A stretch of 16,760 nucleotides of DNA, from contig CAYFPQ010000068.1 in NCBI GenBank assembly GCA_964345005.1, positions 1-16,760 on the forward strand, given 5' to 3'. This DNA is from JABMPJ01 sp964345005 (lineage in GTDB: Bacteria; Verrucomicrobiota; Kiritimatiellia; UBA8416; JABMPJ01). A program made the translations under genes and the position numbers. This document shows positions 1 through 7,251 of the stretch, one piece after another (position 1 is the stretch's first letter; the number at the start of each line of letters is the position of its first letter). The notes beneath the pieces are model-generated. The model was not told the DNA's origin. It did not search any database and saw only the letters and a list, made by a program, of their open reading frames with translations.

Positions 1-56
1 CACAAAGAACCTGCGAGGTCTGAAATTCAGGGGTGGCGGTTTGCTCAGACCTCTGA
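1..56 (+). repeat. Upstream element, copy 1 (sulfur operon leader)
   Basis: This 56-bp element is repeated, inverted, at 16677-16732. The best-conserved part is positions 29-56, which differs at one base between the copies and contains AGGGGTGGCGGTTTGCT followed by AGACCTCTGA. Scattered matches continue to position 1 in the same register. Copy 1 also has a perfect 8-bp stem, GAGGTCTG (15-22) with CAGACCTC (46-53). Copy 2 lacks this stem, so a DNA-level signal or dispersed repeat is likelier than a conserved RNA fold. It ends 18 bp before the sulfite reductase start. The GG...TTTGCT spacing loosely resembles a sigma-54 site, but the -24 box is poor. Confidence 0.6.
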
Positions 57-74
57 TATTATTGAGAGGACTAT

Positions 75-1687
75 ATGCCTGCGCGAGAAGAACTAACAGC
101 GGTTGAGCGTGACAAGATCGAGATCGATACGAACTTCGACTTCCGCAACTACGTGGGGGTCGATTTCGACGACATTCCCCCCAACGTGATGGCGATGTTC
201 AAATGGGCGGGAGTTTACAGCCAACTTCAGAAAGGCTTCTTCATGATTCGCCTGGTAACCCCCGGCGGACTCATGTCGACCGAGCAATTCATGCGTGCCA
301 TTGAACTGGCTGACGAATACGCGCAGGGCGAGCTCTGCATTACGACGCGCCAAACGCTTCAGTTTCACTGGGTTCGCCTCGACGATATCCACAAGGTCAT
401 CGAAGGCATGCAGGAGGTCGGCGTCACGACCAAGAACGGCTGCGGCGATGTTACGCGCAACACGGTAACCTGCGAGATGCAGGGGGTCTGCCCTCACGAA
501 GTGGGCAACGATGTCCGCCGCCTGATCGATGCGATCGCAACCGACCCGGAGATTCGCGACCAGCAGCGCAACCTGCCGCGCAAGCACAAGATCAGTGTGG
601 CTGGCTGCGGCAAAGCCTGTGCACAGACACTGATCAACTGCCAGGGCTGGGTGCCCGCGACACGCATGAGTGCCGACGGCACGACCGAGCTCGGCTGGCG
701 GTTCCATGCCGGCGGGGGATTGGGCGCCCGCCCCTATCTCGCCAAGGTGATCTTCGACTGGGTACCGCGTGATCTCGCACTCGACGTGGCGCGCGCAACC
801 GTCGAGGCCTTTCGTCGCCATGGCGACCGGCGCAACCGTGCGTTCGCACGGCTTAAGATCGTGGTCGACCGCATGGGGCCGGCTGCATTCGGCGACATGC
901 TGCTCGACATTCTCAAGGAGCGCGGCATCGAGGGCCTCGACGCCATTGAGCCCGCTGACGATCCCGCCCCCTACATCGGGGCCTCGTTCCTCAGCGGGCA
1001 GGGCGCCCTTCCCCAGAAGCAGGAAGCGCTCAACACCGTGCGTGTGCTCATACCGCGNNNNNNNNNNCCGGCCGCCAGATCGCACGTCTGACCGACCATT
1101 ACGCAGCGGGCCAGATTGCGTTCACGAACCGACAGAACATCGCGATCCGCAATGTGCCCGACGCCAACGTTGAACCGTTGACGGAAGCACTGCACAAGGC
1201 GGGACTCCAGACAAAGGGGTTCGAACGGGGGCCCGACATCGTCGCATGTGTAGGCACGACGCAATGCAAGATGGCCGTCTCCGATACGCGCCAGTCATGC
1301 CTCGAACTCAAGGAAATACTTCAGTCCGACGACACCTACTGGAACAAGGTCGGACCTTTGCGCATCCATTTCACCGGTTGCCCCAACAACTGCGCCCATG
1401 CATGGAGCGCCGACATCGGGCTGCGCGGGCGACGACGCCGGGGAGAGCGAGGCAACGTCGAAGGCTATAGCGTGTTCATCGGCGGCAAGCTGAGTGAGGC
1501 CGGGAGCATCGCGGAACACCTCGTGGATGTGGATCGCGACCAGGTGAACGATGTCGTGCGCAAAATCCTCGACCTCTATCTGTCCGGTCGCCGAGACAGC
1601 GACGAGAAGTTCATCCAGTTTGTAGAGCGCGTCTCGGTGGACGAGATTCGCGTGTCGCTTTTCGGATCGGAGGCACGGGATGGCTGA
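75..1687 (+). CDS. Siroheme/[4Fe-4S] assimilatory sulfite (nitrite-type) reductase, interrupted by an assembly gap
   Basis: This is a ferredoxin-type sulfite/nitrite reductase, which carries out six-electron reduction of sulfite to sulfide in the cytoplasm. The first part (75-1057) has the repeated NIR/SIR half-domain signature TTRQTLQFHWV (residues 90-100) and the siroheme-domain segment NGCGDVTRNTVTC (121-133). After the gap, reading resumes at 1070 with a second half-domain (GRQIARLTDHY, then FTNRQNIAIRNVP). The cluster and siroheme ligands follow: C-x5-C at about 1247-1267 and GCPNNC at about 1376-1393. The two parts are in different window frames only because the ten Ns are a placeholder; protein continuity across them looks normal. 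GAGAGGA at 63-69 is the ribosome-binding site for the ATG. The 3' end overlaps the next gene by 8 bp. Sulfite is preferred over nitrite as substrate because of the adjacent APS reductase; this is inference. Confidence 0.88.
1058..1067. other. Assembly gap (10 N)
   Basis: Ten Ns lie inside the sulfite reductase gene, between a residue run ending VRVLIP and one starting GRQIARL. In this family only a handful of residues are expected between such segments, so the true gap is probably short. Its length is unknown and it breaks the frame artificially. Confidence 0.95.
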
Positions 1688-3809
1688 CCTGCGTACCGAA
1701 GTTGAATCGCTGCTCGAAGCCAACCGTAACGAGGAGGCGATCGACAAGCTGTGCGGACGGCATTCTGCCCGGGATTCGTGGGAATTTGCCCTGCTCGCAC
1801 GGGCCTACTTCCAGCGTGGCGATGCACGTGGCGATCTCTATGCGGGCCACTTCTTCGCCGACCGCGCTCAGATTGCAGGCTTTGATGAGCCGTGGCTCGA
1901 TACGCTGCGTAGTCAACACGTACAAGCAGCCGAAGGTGAACGGTCCGAACCGGCCGCATCATACCCGTTCGATGCTGTTTCGGAGAAGATCGGGGTCGGC
2001 GCCGCACCCAAGGACTTCGACTGGATTGCGCGCAACGTCCCCTGTCAGGAAGCCTGCCCGGCCCACACCAACATACCGGAGTATCTCACGGCCATCTACA
2101 ATGGTGAGCATGACCGGGCGTACCGGCTCAACCTGGAGAGCAATGTCTTTCCCGGCGTGCTGGGCCGCGTCTGTGCTCGGCCGTGCGAGGAGGCCTGTCG
2201 TCATGGGTGGGAAGGCTTGGGCGAGAGCGTCGCGATCTGCCACTCCAAGCGAGCGGCAGCGGATCTCAAGGACAGCGCTCCTGTTGAGCTCGACAAGTGG
2301 TATCCCGACTCCGGAAAGTCGGTCGCCGTAGTTGGAGCCGGCGTAGCCGGGCTTACCGTGGCGCGCGAACTGGCACGCTGCGGACACACCGTTACCGTGC
2401 TCGAGAAGCACGGCAAACCCGGCGGCATGATGAACCAGGGCATCCCTGAGTTTCGTCTCCCGCGCGACGTGATTGAGCGCGAGATCGAACAGGTGCAGCT
2501 ACTCGGTGTCGAGATCACCTGTGGCATCGACGTTGGCAAGGACATCTCGCTGGCCGAGCTCCGTGAAGCCAACGATGCCGTCGTGTTGGCTGCGGGCACG
2601 TTGCGCCCCAATATGCTGGATCTACCGGGCAAAGAACTGACGGGCATTCGACACGGGCTCGACTTCCTGTTGGAGGTCAACACCACCGGCACAGCCACAA
2701 TCGGGCGGCACGTCATTGTGATTGGTGGCGGGTTTACCGCCATGGACTGCGCCCGCACAGCCAAGCGCCTTGGCGCCGCCACGGTTGAATTCGATGGCAC
2801 CACCAACACCGATGTACCGCCGGGCACGGTACTCTACGCCCCGCGCGACCACGTCGCGGTCTGGTACCGGCGCACGCGCAACGAGATGCTGACCACGCCG
2901 GGCGAGTTGGAGGAGCTCGGCCACGAGCACATCGACATGGAGTTCCTGGTCAGCCCCGTACGCTACGTGGGCGGGGACGGCATCGTCACCGGTGTGGAAT
3001 TTGTGCGCAACGAGTTGGGCGAGCCGGATGCGAGCGGCCGACGCCGTCCGATGCCGGTCAAGGGCAGCGAGTTCGTCGTGGAAGCCGACACGGTCTTGCT
3101 GGCAACGGGGCAGTTCCCCGATGGCGAGTGGATCGACGAAGCACTGCAGGACGACCTGCTCGACGGCGACCGCTGGCTACAGCGCAACGATAACGGGAGC
3201 ACTCCGCTGGCCGATATCTTCGTCGCGGGCGACTACGCCGAGGGAGCCAACTCCCTGATCGGTGCGATTGGTCATGCCAAGCGTATTGCGCGTACCGCTG
3301 ACTACTTTCTCAGTGGCGAAGTGCGTTTCCACGACCAGGTGCGCGTGGTCGACGCCGGCGGTACGGGTCGCATCCGCGAGATGGATGCCGTGCCGTTGCA
3401 GTCTATTCCGCTCTGTGATGTCAGGAAACGCGACCTCACGGAAGCGGTGGAGACCGGCTACAACGTCGACCTCGCTGTTGACGAGACCCAGCGCTGCTAC
3501 CGCTGTCACTACAAGTACGAGATCGACTCGGACAAGTGTATTTACTGCGACTGGTGCATCAAGGTGATGCCGCGCCCGGAGTGCATCCTGAAGATCAAGG
3601 AGCTGAAATACGATGACGAGGGGCGCATCGTGGGCTGGGAAGAAACCAAGAGCACGATCGAAACCAACCTGATCTGGATTAACCAGGAAGACTGCATCCG
3701 CTGCGGCGCCTGCATGCAGGCATGCCCGGTCGATGCGATCAGCTTGCAGAAGGTTGACTTGGAGACCACGCACGCCTGTGGTCGTAACGCAACAGATGGA
3801 ACAACATGA
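1680..3809 (+). CDS. GltD-like FAD/NAD(P) oxidoreductase with C-terminal ferredoxin domain, probable electron donor to sulfite reductase
   Basis: A 709-residue iron-sulfur flavoprotein. Residues 1-90 are a helical, TPR-like extension that I do not recognise. Residues 118-195 are the Fer4_20/GltD-type domain (CQEACP at 122-127, CARPCEEAC at 165-173). The FAD Rossmann motif GAGVAGL is at 219-225 and a second dinucleotide motif, IGGGFTAMD, at 348-356. The late FAD motif IFVAGDYAEG is at 513-522. The C-terminus has C606/C609, a set C620-C623-C626 with Met at 630 where the fourth Cys is usual and a Cys at 635, then a canonical cluster C672-C675-C678-C682-P. Its start overlaps the reductase stop by 8 bp and its TGA overlaps the cysH ATG by 4 bp, so the three genes are translationally coupled. 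The inferred role is to carry electrons from NAD(P)H through FAD and clusters to the siroheme enzyme. A role as a glutamate synthase small subunit is less likely, as no large subunit is nearby. Confidence 0.85.
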   Translation: MADLRTEVESLLEANRNEEAIDKLCGRHSARDSWEFALLARAYFQRGDARGDLYAGHFFADRAQIAGFDEPWLDTLRSQHVQAAEGERSEPAASYPFDAVSEKIGVGAAPKDFDWIARNVPCQEACPAHTNIPEYLTAIYNGEHDRAYRLNLESNVFPGVLGRVCARPCEEACRHGWEGLGESVAICHSKRAAADLKDSAPVELDKWYPDSGKSVAVVGAGVAGLTVARELARCGHTVTVLEKHGKPGGMMNQGIPEFRLPRDVIEREIEQVQLLGVEITCGIDVGKDISLAELREANDAVVLAAGTLRPNMLDLPGKELTGIRHGLDFLLEVNTTGTATIGRHVIVIGGGFTAMDCARTAKRLGAATVEFDGTTNTDVPPGTVLYAPRDHVAVWYRRTRNEMLTTPGELEELGHEHIDMEFLVSPVRYVGGDGIVTGVEFVRNELGEPDASGRRRPMPVKGSEFVVEADTVLLATGQFPDGEWIDEALQDDLLDGDRWLQRNDNGSTPLADIFVAGDYAEGANSLIGAIGHAKRIARTADYFLSGEVRFHDQVRVVDAGGTGRIREMDAVPLQSIPLCDVRKRDLTEAVETGYNVDLAVDETQRCYRCHYKYEIDSDKCIYCDWCIKVMPRPECILKIKELKYDDEGRIVGWEETKSTIETNLIWINQEDCIRCGACMQACPVDAISLQKVDLETTHACGRNATDGTT

Positions 3810-4531
3810 CAGAAGAGATATACAAACTGATTACTGCCCCGGACCTGACGAGTCCAGAGGACGTCCTTGCCAGGGCCATCGACCACTACGGCGACCGCAT
3901 CGGCCTCGCGATGAGCTTCCAGGTCGGCGGCGTGGTTCTGCTGGACATGATTCACCGGATTGGTAAACGCGTGCAGGTCTTCTCGATCGACACCGGCCGC
4001 CTGCCCGAGGAGACCTATGCCTGTGCCGACCGCATATCGAAGAAGTACGGCATCGATATTCACTGGGTATTCCCTCGGCACGAAGCCGTCGAGAAGATGA
4101 TCCGCTACAAAGGTCTCTATGCCTTCAAAGAGAGCGTCGAGAACCGCAAGGAGTGCTGCTCCATCCGCAAGGTGGAGCCTCTGACGCGTGCGCTGAACGA
4201 ATACGATGCATGGATCACGGGGCGACGCACCGACCAGCTCGTCACACGCAAGGAGCTGAAAGTCATCGAGGACGACCCCGTACACCCCGGCAAGTTCAAG
4301 ATCAACCCGCTGGTTAACTGGAACAGAGAGCGGCTCTGGGAGTACATCCATGAGCATGACGTGCCCTATCACGAGCTCTATGACCGGGGCTTCCTCTCCA
4401 TCGGCTGCGAATGCTGCACCCGTTCATGCAAAGGCGAGACTGACGAGCGCGCAGGACGCTGGTGGTGGGAAAGCCCCGAGCACAAGGAGTGCGGGCTGCA
4501 CATCTCCCACCAGGGCGGATCGGGGATTTAG
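3806..4531 (+). CDS. cysH: Adenylyl-sulfate (APS) reductase, [4Fe-4S] type, thioredoxin-dependent
   Basis: A 241-residue PAPS/APS reductase family protein that reduces activated sulfate to sulfite. The PP-loop nucleotide motif is AMSFQVGGVVLLDM (35-48), followed by FSIDTGRLPEET (59-70). The cysteines KECC (C117-C118) and GCECCT (C201, C204) match the CC...CxxC set that binds the [4Fe-4S] cluster in bacterial APS reductases, as opposed to cluster-free PAPS reductases. The catalytic Cys is C229 in the KECGLH tail. GRWWWE (217-222) and the substrate-binding GRRTDQ (139-144) are also present. Length is normal for the family. The ATG lies in an ATGA overlap with the previous stop. It completes sulfate-to-sulfide reduction together with the two upstream genes; ATP sulfurylase genes are not in the window. 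Confidence 0.93.
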   Translation: MTEEIYKLITAPDLTSPEDVLARAIDHYGDRIGLAMSFQVGGVVLLDMIHRIGKRVQVFSIDTGRLPEETYACADRISKKYGIDIHWVFPRHEAVEKMIRYKGLYAFKESVENRKECCSIRKVEPLTRALNEYDAWITGRRTDQLVTRKELKVIEDDPVHPGKFKINPLVNWNRERLWEYIHEHDVPYHELYDRGFLSIGCECCTRSCKGETDERAGRWWWESPEHKECGLHISHQGGSGI

Positions 4532-4546
4532 GGTCGCTCTGTGCCA

Positions 4547-4630
4547 GGTAGGGCCCGCGCTCCGCGCGGGCCGTCTCTGCAGTGGGGACCTTCGACCGTG
4601 TCACGGCCCGCTCGGAGAGCGGGCCCTACC
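4547..4630. repeat. REP/MITE-like paired hairpin between convergent genes
   Basis: Two inverted arms, 4547-4574 and 4603-4630, match at 26 of 28 bases. Both begin from the outside with GGTAGGGCCCGC. Each arm is itself a near-palindrome (GCCCGCGCTCCGCGCGGGC in the left arm), so the unit could fold as two small hairpins or one long one. It sits 15 bp from the cysH stop and 15 bp from the stop of the convergent U32 gene and could end both transcripts, though there is no clear T-tract. The form is that of short, dispersed, non-coding bacterial repeats. Confidence 0.8.
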
Positions 4631-4645
4631 TCGCCTGTGGACAAG

Positions 4646-5857
4646 TCAGCGTCTCCGGCGCAGTATCGCTAGATCCGCAAGCTCTGTATCGCCCTCAAAC
4701 GCAACCGTCACCTCAGTTCCGCAGTGTGAGCGTTCGATGGGCTTCCCGTCTCGTGCAATCGACTGAACTATGACGTCACCACCAGCCATGGCGGGACCTA
4801 TCCACTCGAAAGCGTCCCCTACCCCAAACGGCTGTTTCACGTTGAGGCGGTAGCCATCGGCTTCCGCTGCTTCGACGATCGCCACCAGCTCGTGCGTGGT
4901 CATCAGCCGGTTCTCGACCTGCAGCTTGCGGGGCCGATCGGCGGGATAGACGAACGCAAAACCTTCGTCGTAAGGCCGATGGCTCACGGCATCCAACTCG
5001 GTCAGCAGGGCGGGATCGAGTTCATAGCCTTCGGGGTCGCCCTTGTAGGCGTCCAGGGCGGCGCGATAGACGCGCGCCACAGTGGCGACATAGTACTCGC
5101 TCTTCATTCTCCCCTCAACCTTGAGCGATGCGATGCCACTTTCGGCCAGCAGCGGAATGTGTTTGACCAGGCATAGATCGGTCGACCCCATCAGGAACGT
5201 TTCGCGTCCGGTCTCGAACACGGGCAGCGCCTCGGCCGGGCGTTTCTGTTCCACGAGTTGCCACTCCCAGCTATGTTTGCATTCGCCGCGCGAGCCGCTC
5301 TTTCCGCAGAGGTGTGCGGAAAGAAGGCAGCGCCCGGAGATCGCCATGCACATGGCGCCATGGACAAAGACCTCCACTTCGATATCGCACGCTTTCGCGA
5401 TCGCCGCCGCATCGGCAATGCTGCACTCACGCGCCAACACGACCCGCCTGGCACCGGCGGTCTTCCAGAAGGTGGCCGCCGCCGTGTTGGCCGTACTCAT
5501 CTGTGTCGACACATGGACGGGAACATCGGGCCGGTTTTCGCGTACCAGAGCCATGGCACCCGGATCGGCCACCAGCAGTGCATCGAACGGAACATCGCGC
5601 GTTTCCTGCAACCACGCCGCAAGAAGCGGCAGGTCCGCTTCGAACATCAACGTATTGACGCAGGCGTAGAGCTTGCGACCGGCCGCGTGGGCAAGCGCCA
5701 CGGCCTCAGCCATGGCATCGCTGTCGAGCGTGACGGCGTCGGGCCGCATCGATAGCCCGGGCGCGCCAACGTATACCGCGTCTGCCCCATACGCAAACGC
5801 CACGCGGACCTTGGACAAGCTACCGGCCGGCATCAGGAGTTCGGGAAGGCGGGGCAT
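4646..5857 (-). CDS. Peptidase U32 family protein (TrhP/YegQ-RlhA-like RNA-modification protein)
   Basis: A 403-residue U32 family protein. Characterised relatives are RNA hydroxylation factors rather than proteases. The N-terminal barrel starts PELLMPAGSL (5-14) and ADAVYVG (25-31). The family signature is EVFVHGAMCMAISGRCLLS (162-180). KVEGRMKS (246-253) followed by YYVATVARVYR is typical of the family. A C-terminal domain spans about 310-400. Cys residues at 170, 177 and 193 fit the expected iron-sulfur ligands. The fourth, usually four residues after the third in a C-x3-C-R-W block, is absent: the block reads CKHSWEW. C184 or C229 might compensate. The gene stands alone, convergent with cysH. 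Which RNA it acts on cannot be told from sequence. Confidence 0.85.
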   Translation of the reverse strand: MPRLPELLMPAGSLSKVRVAFAYGADAVYVGAPGLSMRPDAVTLDSDAMAEAVALAHAAGRKLYACVNTLMFEADLPLLAAWLQETRDVPFDALLVADPGAMALVRENRPDVPVHVSTQMSTANTAAATFWKTAGARRVVLARECSIADAAAIAKACDIEVEVFVHGAMCMAISGRCLLSAHLCGKSGSRGECKHSWEWQLVEQKRPAEALPVFETGRETFLMGSTDLCLVKHIPLLAESGIASLKVEGRMKSEYYVATVARVYRAALDAYKGDPEGYELDPALLTELDAVSHRPYDEGFAFVYPADRPRKLQVENRLMTTHELVAIVEAAEADGYRLNVKQPFGVGDAFEWIGPAMAGGDVIVQSIARDGKPIERSHCGTEVTVAFEGDTELADLAILRRRR

Positions 5858-5899
5858 GCTCTACTGTCCTGTCTCAAGATTGCGTTTGTACAATCGGTG

Positions 5900-5993
5900 T
5901 GTCATCCCGAGCGAAGTCGAGGGATCTCTGCCACAACATGGATATGAGATTCCTTCCTCCAGAGGCGGACAGGCAGCTTCGCTCGGAATGACA
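5900..5993. repeat. 94-bp dispersed-type repeat with 17-bp terminal inverted repeats
   Basis: The left end TGTCATCCCGAGCGAAG (5900-5916) and right end CTTCGCTCGGAATGACA (5977-5993) are inverted copies with one mismatch. An inner pair, AGGGATCTC against GAGATTCCT, extends the potential stem with one mismatch. It encodes nothing and lies between the U32 gene and the lipoprotein gene. The sequence style (TGTCATTCCGAGCGAAG ends, GGGATCT interior) matches a widespread type of short bacterial intergenic repeat. No transposase is present. Confidence 0.8.
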
Positions 5994-6032
5994 AGTACTT
6001 ACGTATTTTGGAGGCCTGTTTACGGAAGGACA

Positions 6033-7076
6033 TTACTTCTCCTCGGGGCGCAGCCGGTCGGCAAGACGACAAGGCGAGACGCCCGGATGACATTCCAGCA
6101 GTTCGATCGTCAGCGTGTTGCCGAGGCTCTCGCCGGCGCGAAGGTGGAACTCGGGGCTCAGCGTTTCGATCTCGGCATACTTGCCCCTGCCCATCGCAAA
6201 GAGCTGGAGCGAACAGCCTCCGTCAGGGAAGTCCCCGCTGATAGGATGATTGGCGCGGACCACCGTAACCACATCATGTTTTCGCGCAGCAATCCAGGGC
6301 TCCGGCGCGTCCATACCGATCTTGGACAGGTCGGCTTTCAACAACTCACAAGCCATCACCTCGTTACAATCGGTCATGGGACCGGGCGGTGTGTCCCCCA
6401 TCATGACCTTGTAGCCCTTCTCAAAAGCTGAATTCGCACGCACGGGAAAAAGGACCTGTTGTGGCGCGTCGATCTGGGTGATTGACCAGAATGTCAGCGG
6501 TATCAAGGCATCCGTGACAGCAACCATGCGTTGATGGACGGAAACGACCGGTCTTCCCGGGGCCAGCGTGAACTGACGCATGACGACAGCGTTGACCGGT
6601 GCCCCGTAGTAGCGAATGAGCAGGCACGACTGCCGCCCGTCCGGTTCGCGCCACGCGTACGCATCCCACGATGCATCACGCATGAACTCGGGAGGAGGCC
6701 AGTCCGCTTTGTCCGCTGTTAGAGCGGGCCAGCGCGACTGCGCCACAGGCCAGAGCCAATCGCCGCCGTAGTTCGTCCAGGTCGAGTCCTTCAACGGGGC
6801 CTTACCGTGAAGCTCGGGGTCATTGCGCAACACATTCACACCTCCCCGCAGCCCCAGGTGCGTCATGCGCCCCGTCTCGGGCACCACAACTACCGTTGCC
6901 GTGTCGTTCTCCAACCGAAAAGCCCGCTTCCATCCCCGGTACTTCTCCGGAGCTATACCGTTGGGCCCAACATCCTCCAGCTGTGTGGAGGCACATCCCG
7001 CCAGCAACAGGATGCACGCAAAACAGCCCACTGCACGCATCGCCTTCATGCCGTCATCATAGCACGCCACCGCCAT
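6033..7076 (-). CDS. Lipoprotein, DUF4380-like, function unknown
   Basis: A 347-residue secreted lipoprotein. A hydrophobic segment (about residues 16-27) ends in the lipobox LLAGC with C28 as the lipidated residue. The remainder is beta-rich with a Trp/Pro-rich stretch (NYGGDWLWPVAQSRWPAL, about 102-119, then WPPPEF). This resembles the DUF4380 family, which is thought to share the aldose-1-epimerase-like fold; I hold that assignment loosely. The ATG at 7076 has GAGGTGG seven bases upstream. The ATG at 7049 (residue 10) would give a more ordinary signal peptide but has no clear ribosome-binding site. It is monocistronic between the U32 gene and the hybrid kinase gene. No catalytic residues can be named. 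A role in sugar or surface-polymer handling is only a guess. Confidence 0.7.
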   Translation of the reverse strand: MAVACYDDGMKAMRAVGCFACILLLAGCASTQLEDVGPNGIAPEKYRGWKRAFRLENDTATVVVVPETGRMTHLGLRGGVNVLRNDPELHGKAPLKDSTWTNYGGDWLWPVAQSRWPALTADKADWPPPEFMRDASWDAYAWREPDGRQSCLLIRYYGAPVNAVVMRQFTLAPGRPVVSVHQRMVAVTDALIPLTFWSITQIDAPQQVLFPVRANSAFEKGYKVMMGDTPPGPMTDCNEVMACELLKADLSKIGMDAPEPWIAARKHDVVTVVRANHPISGDFPDGGCSLQLFAMGRGKYAEIETLSPEFHLRAGESLGNTLTIELLECHPGVSPCRLADRLRPEEK

Positions 7077-7198
7077 TCTGCAACCACCTCAGACACCCTC
7101 CCGTTTTCACCTTCTCACCTTCCCACATACTCATCTAATACACTGCGTCGCTTCTGGTGGATATTCGTCGTGCCTGACTGTGGAATCATGAGGCGCTT

Positions 7199-7218
7199 CC
7201 GCCGGCTACAGCCGGTGG
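7199..7218 (-). terminator. Possible hairpin downstream of the hybrid kinase gene
   Basis: CCGCCGGC (7199-7206) and GCCGGTGG (7211-7218) pair at 7 of 8 positions with a 4-base loop. It lies about 34 bases after the kinase stop. There is no T-tract, so intrinsic termination is uncertain. Confidence 0.3.
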
Positions 7219-7251
7219 GCGCGTCGCGCAGGATACAGAGCACCGAACACG

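Noticed and set aside
1..74. Riboswitch (for example SAM type) in the sulfur operon leader
   Set aside because: Only one simple 8-bp stem with a 23-base loop can be drawn, and the related copy at the other end lacks it. No known riboswitch core is recognisable.
93..1085. Long minus-strand open frame opposite the sulfite reductase
   Set aside because: Shadow frame of a GC-rich gene. The + strand carries clear siroheme-reductase motifs and this frame has none.
5673..6431. 252-codon + strand open frame spanning the U32 start, the 94-bp repeat and the lipoprotein end
   Set aside because: It overlaps two recognisable minus-strand genes and crosses a non-coding repeat. No domain is visible.
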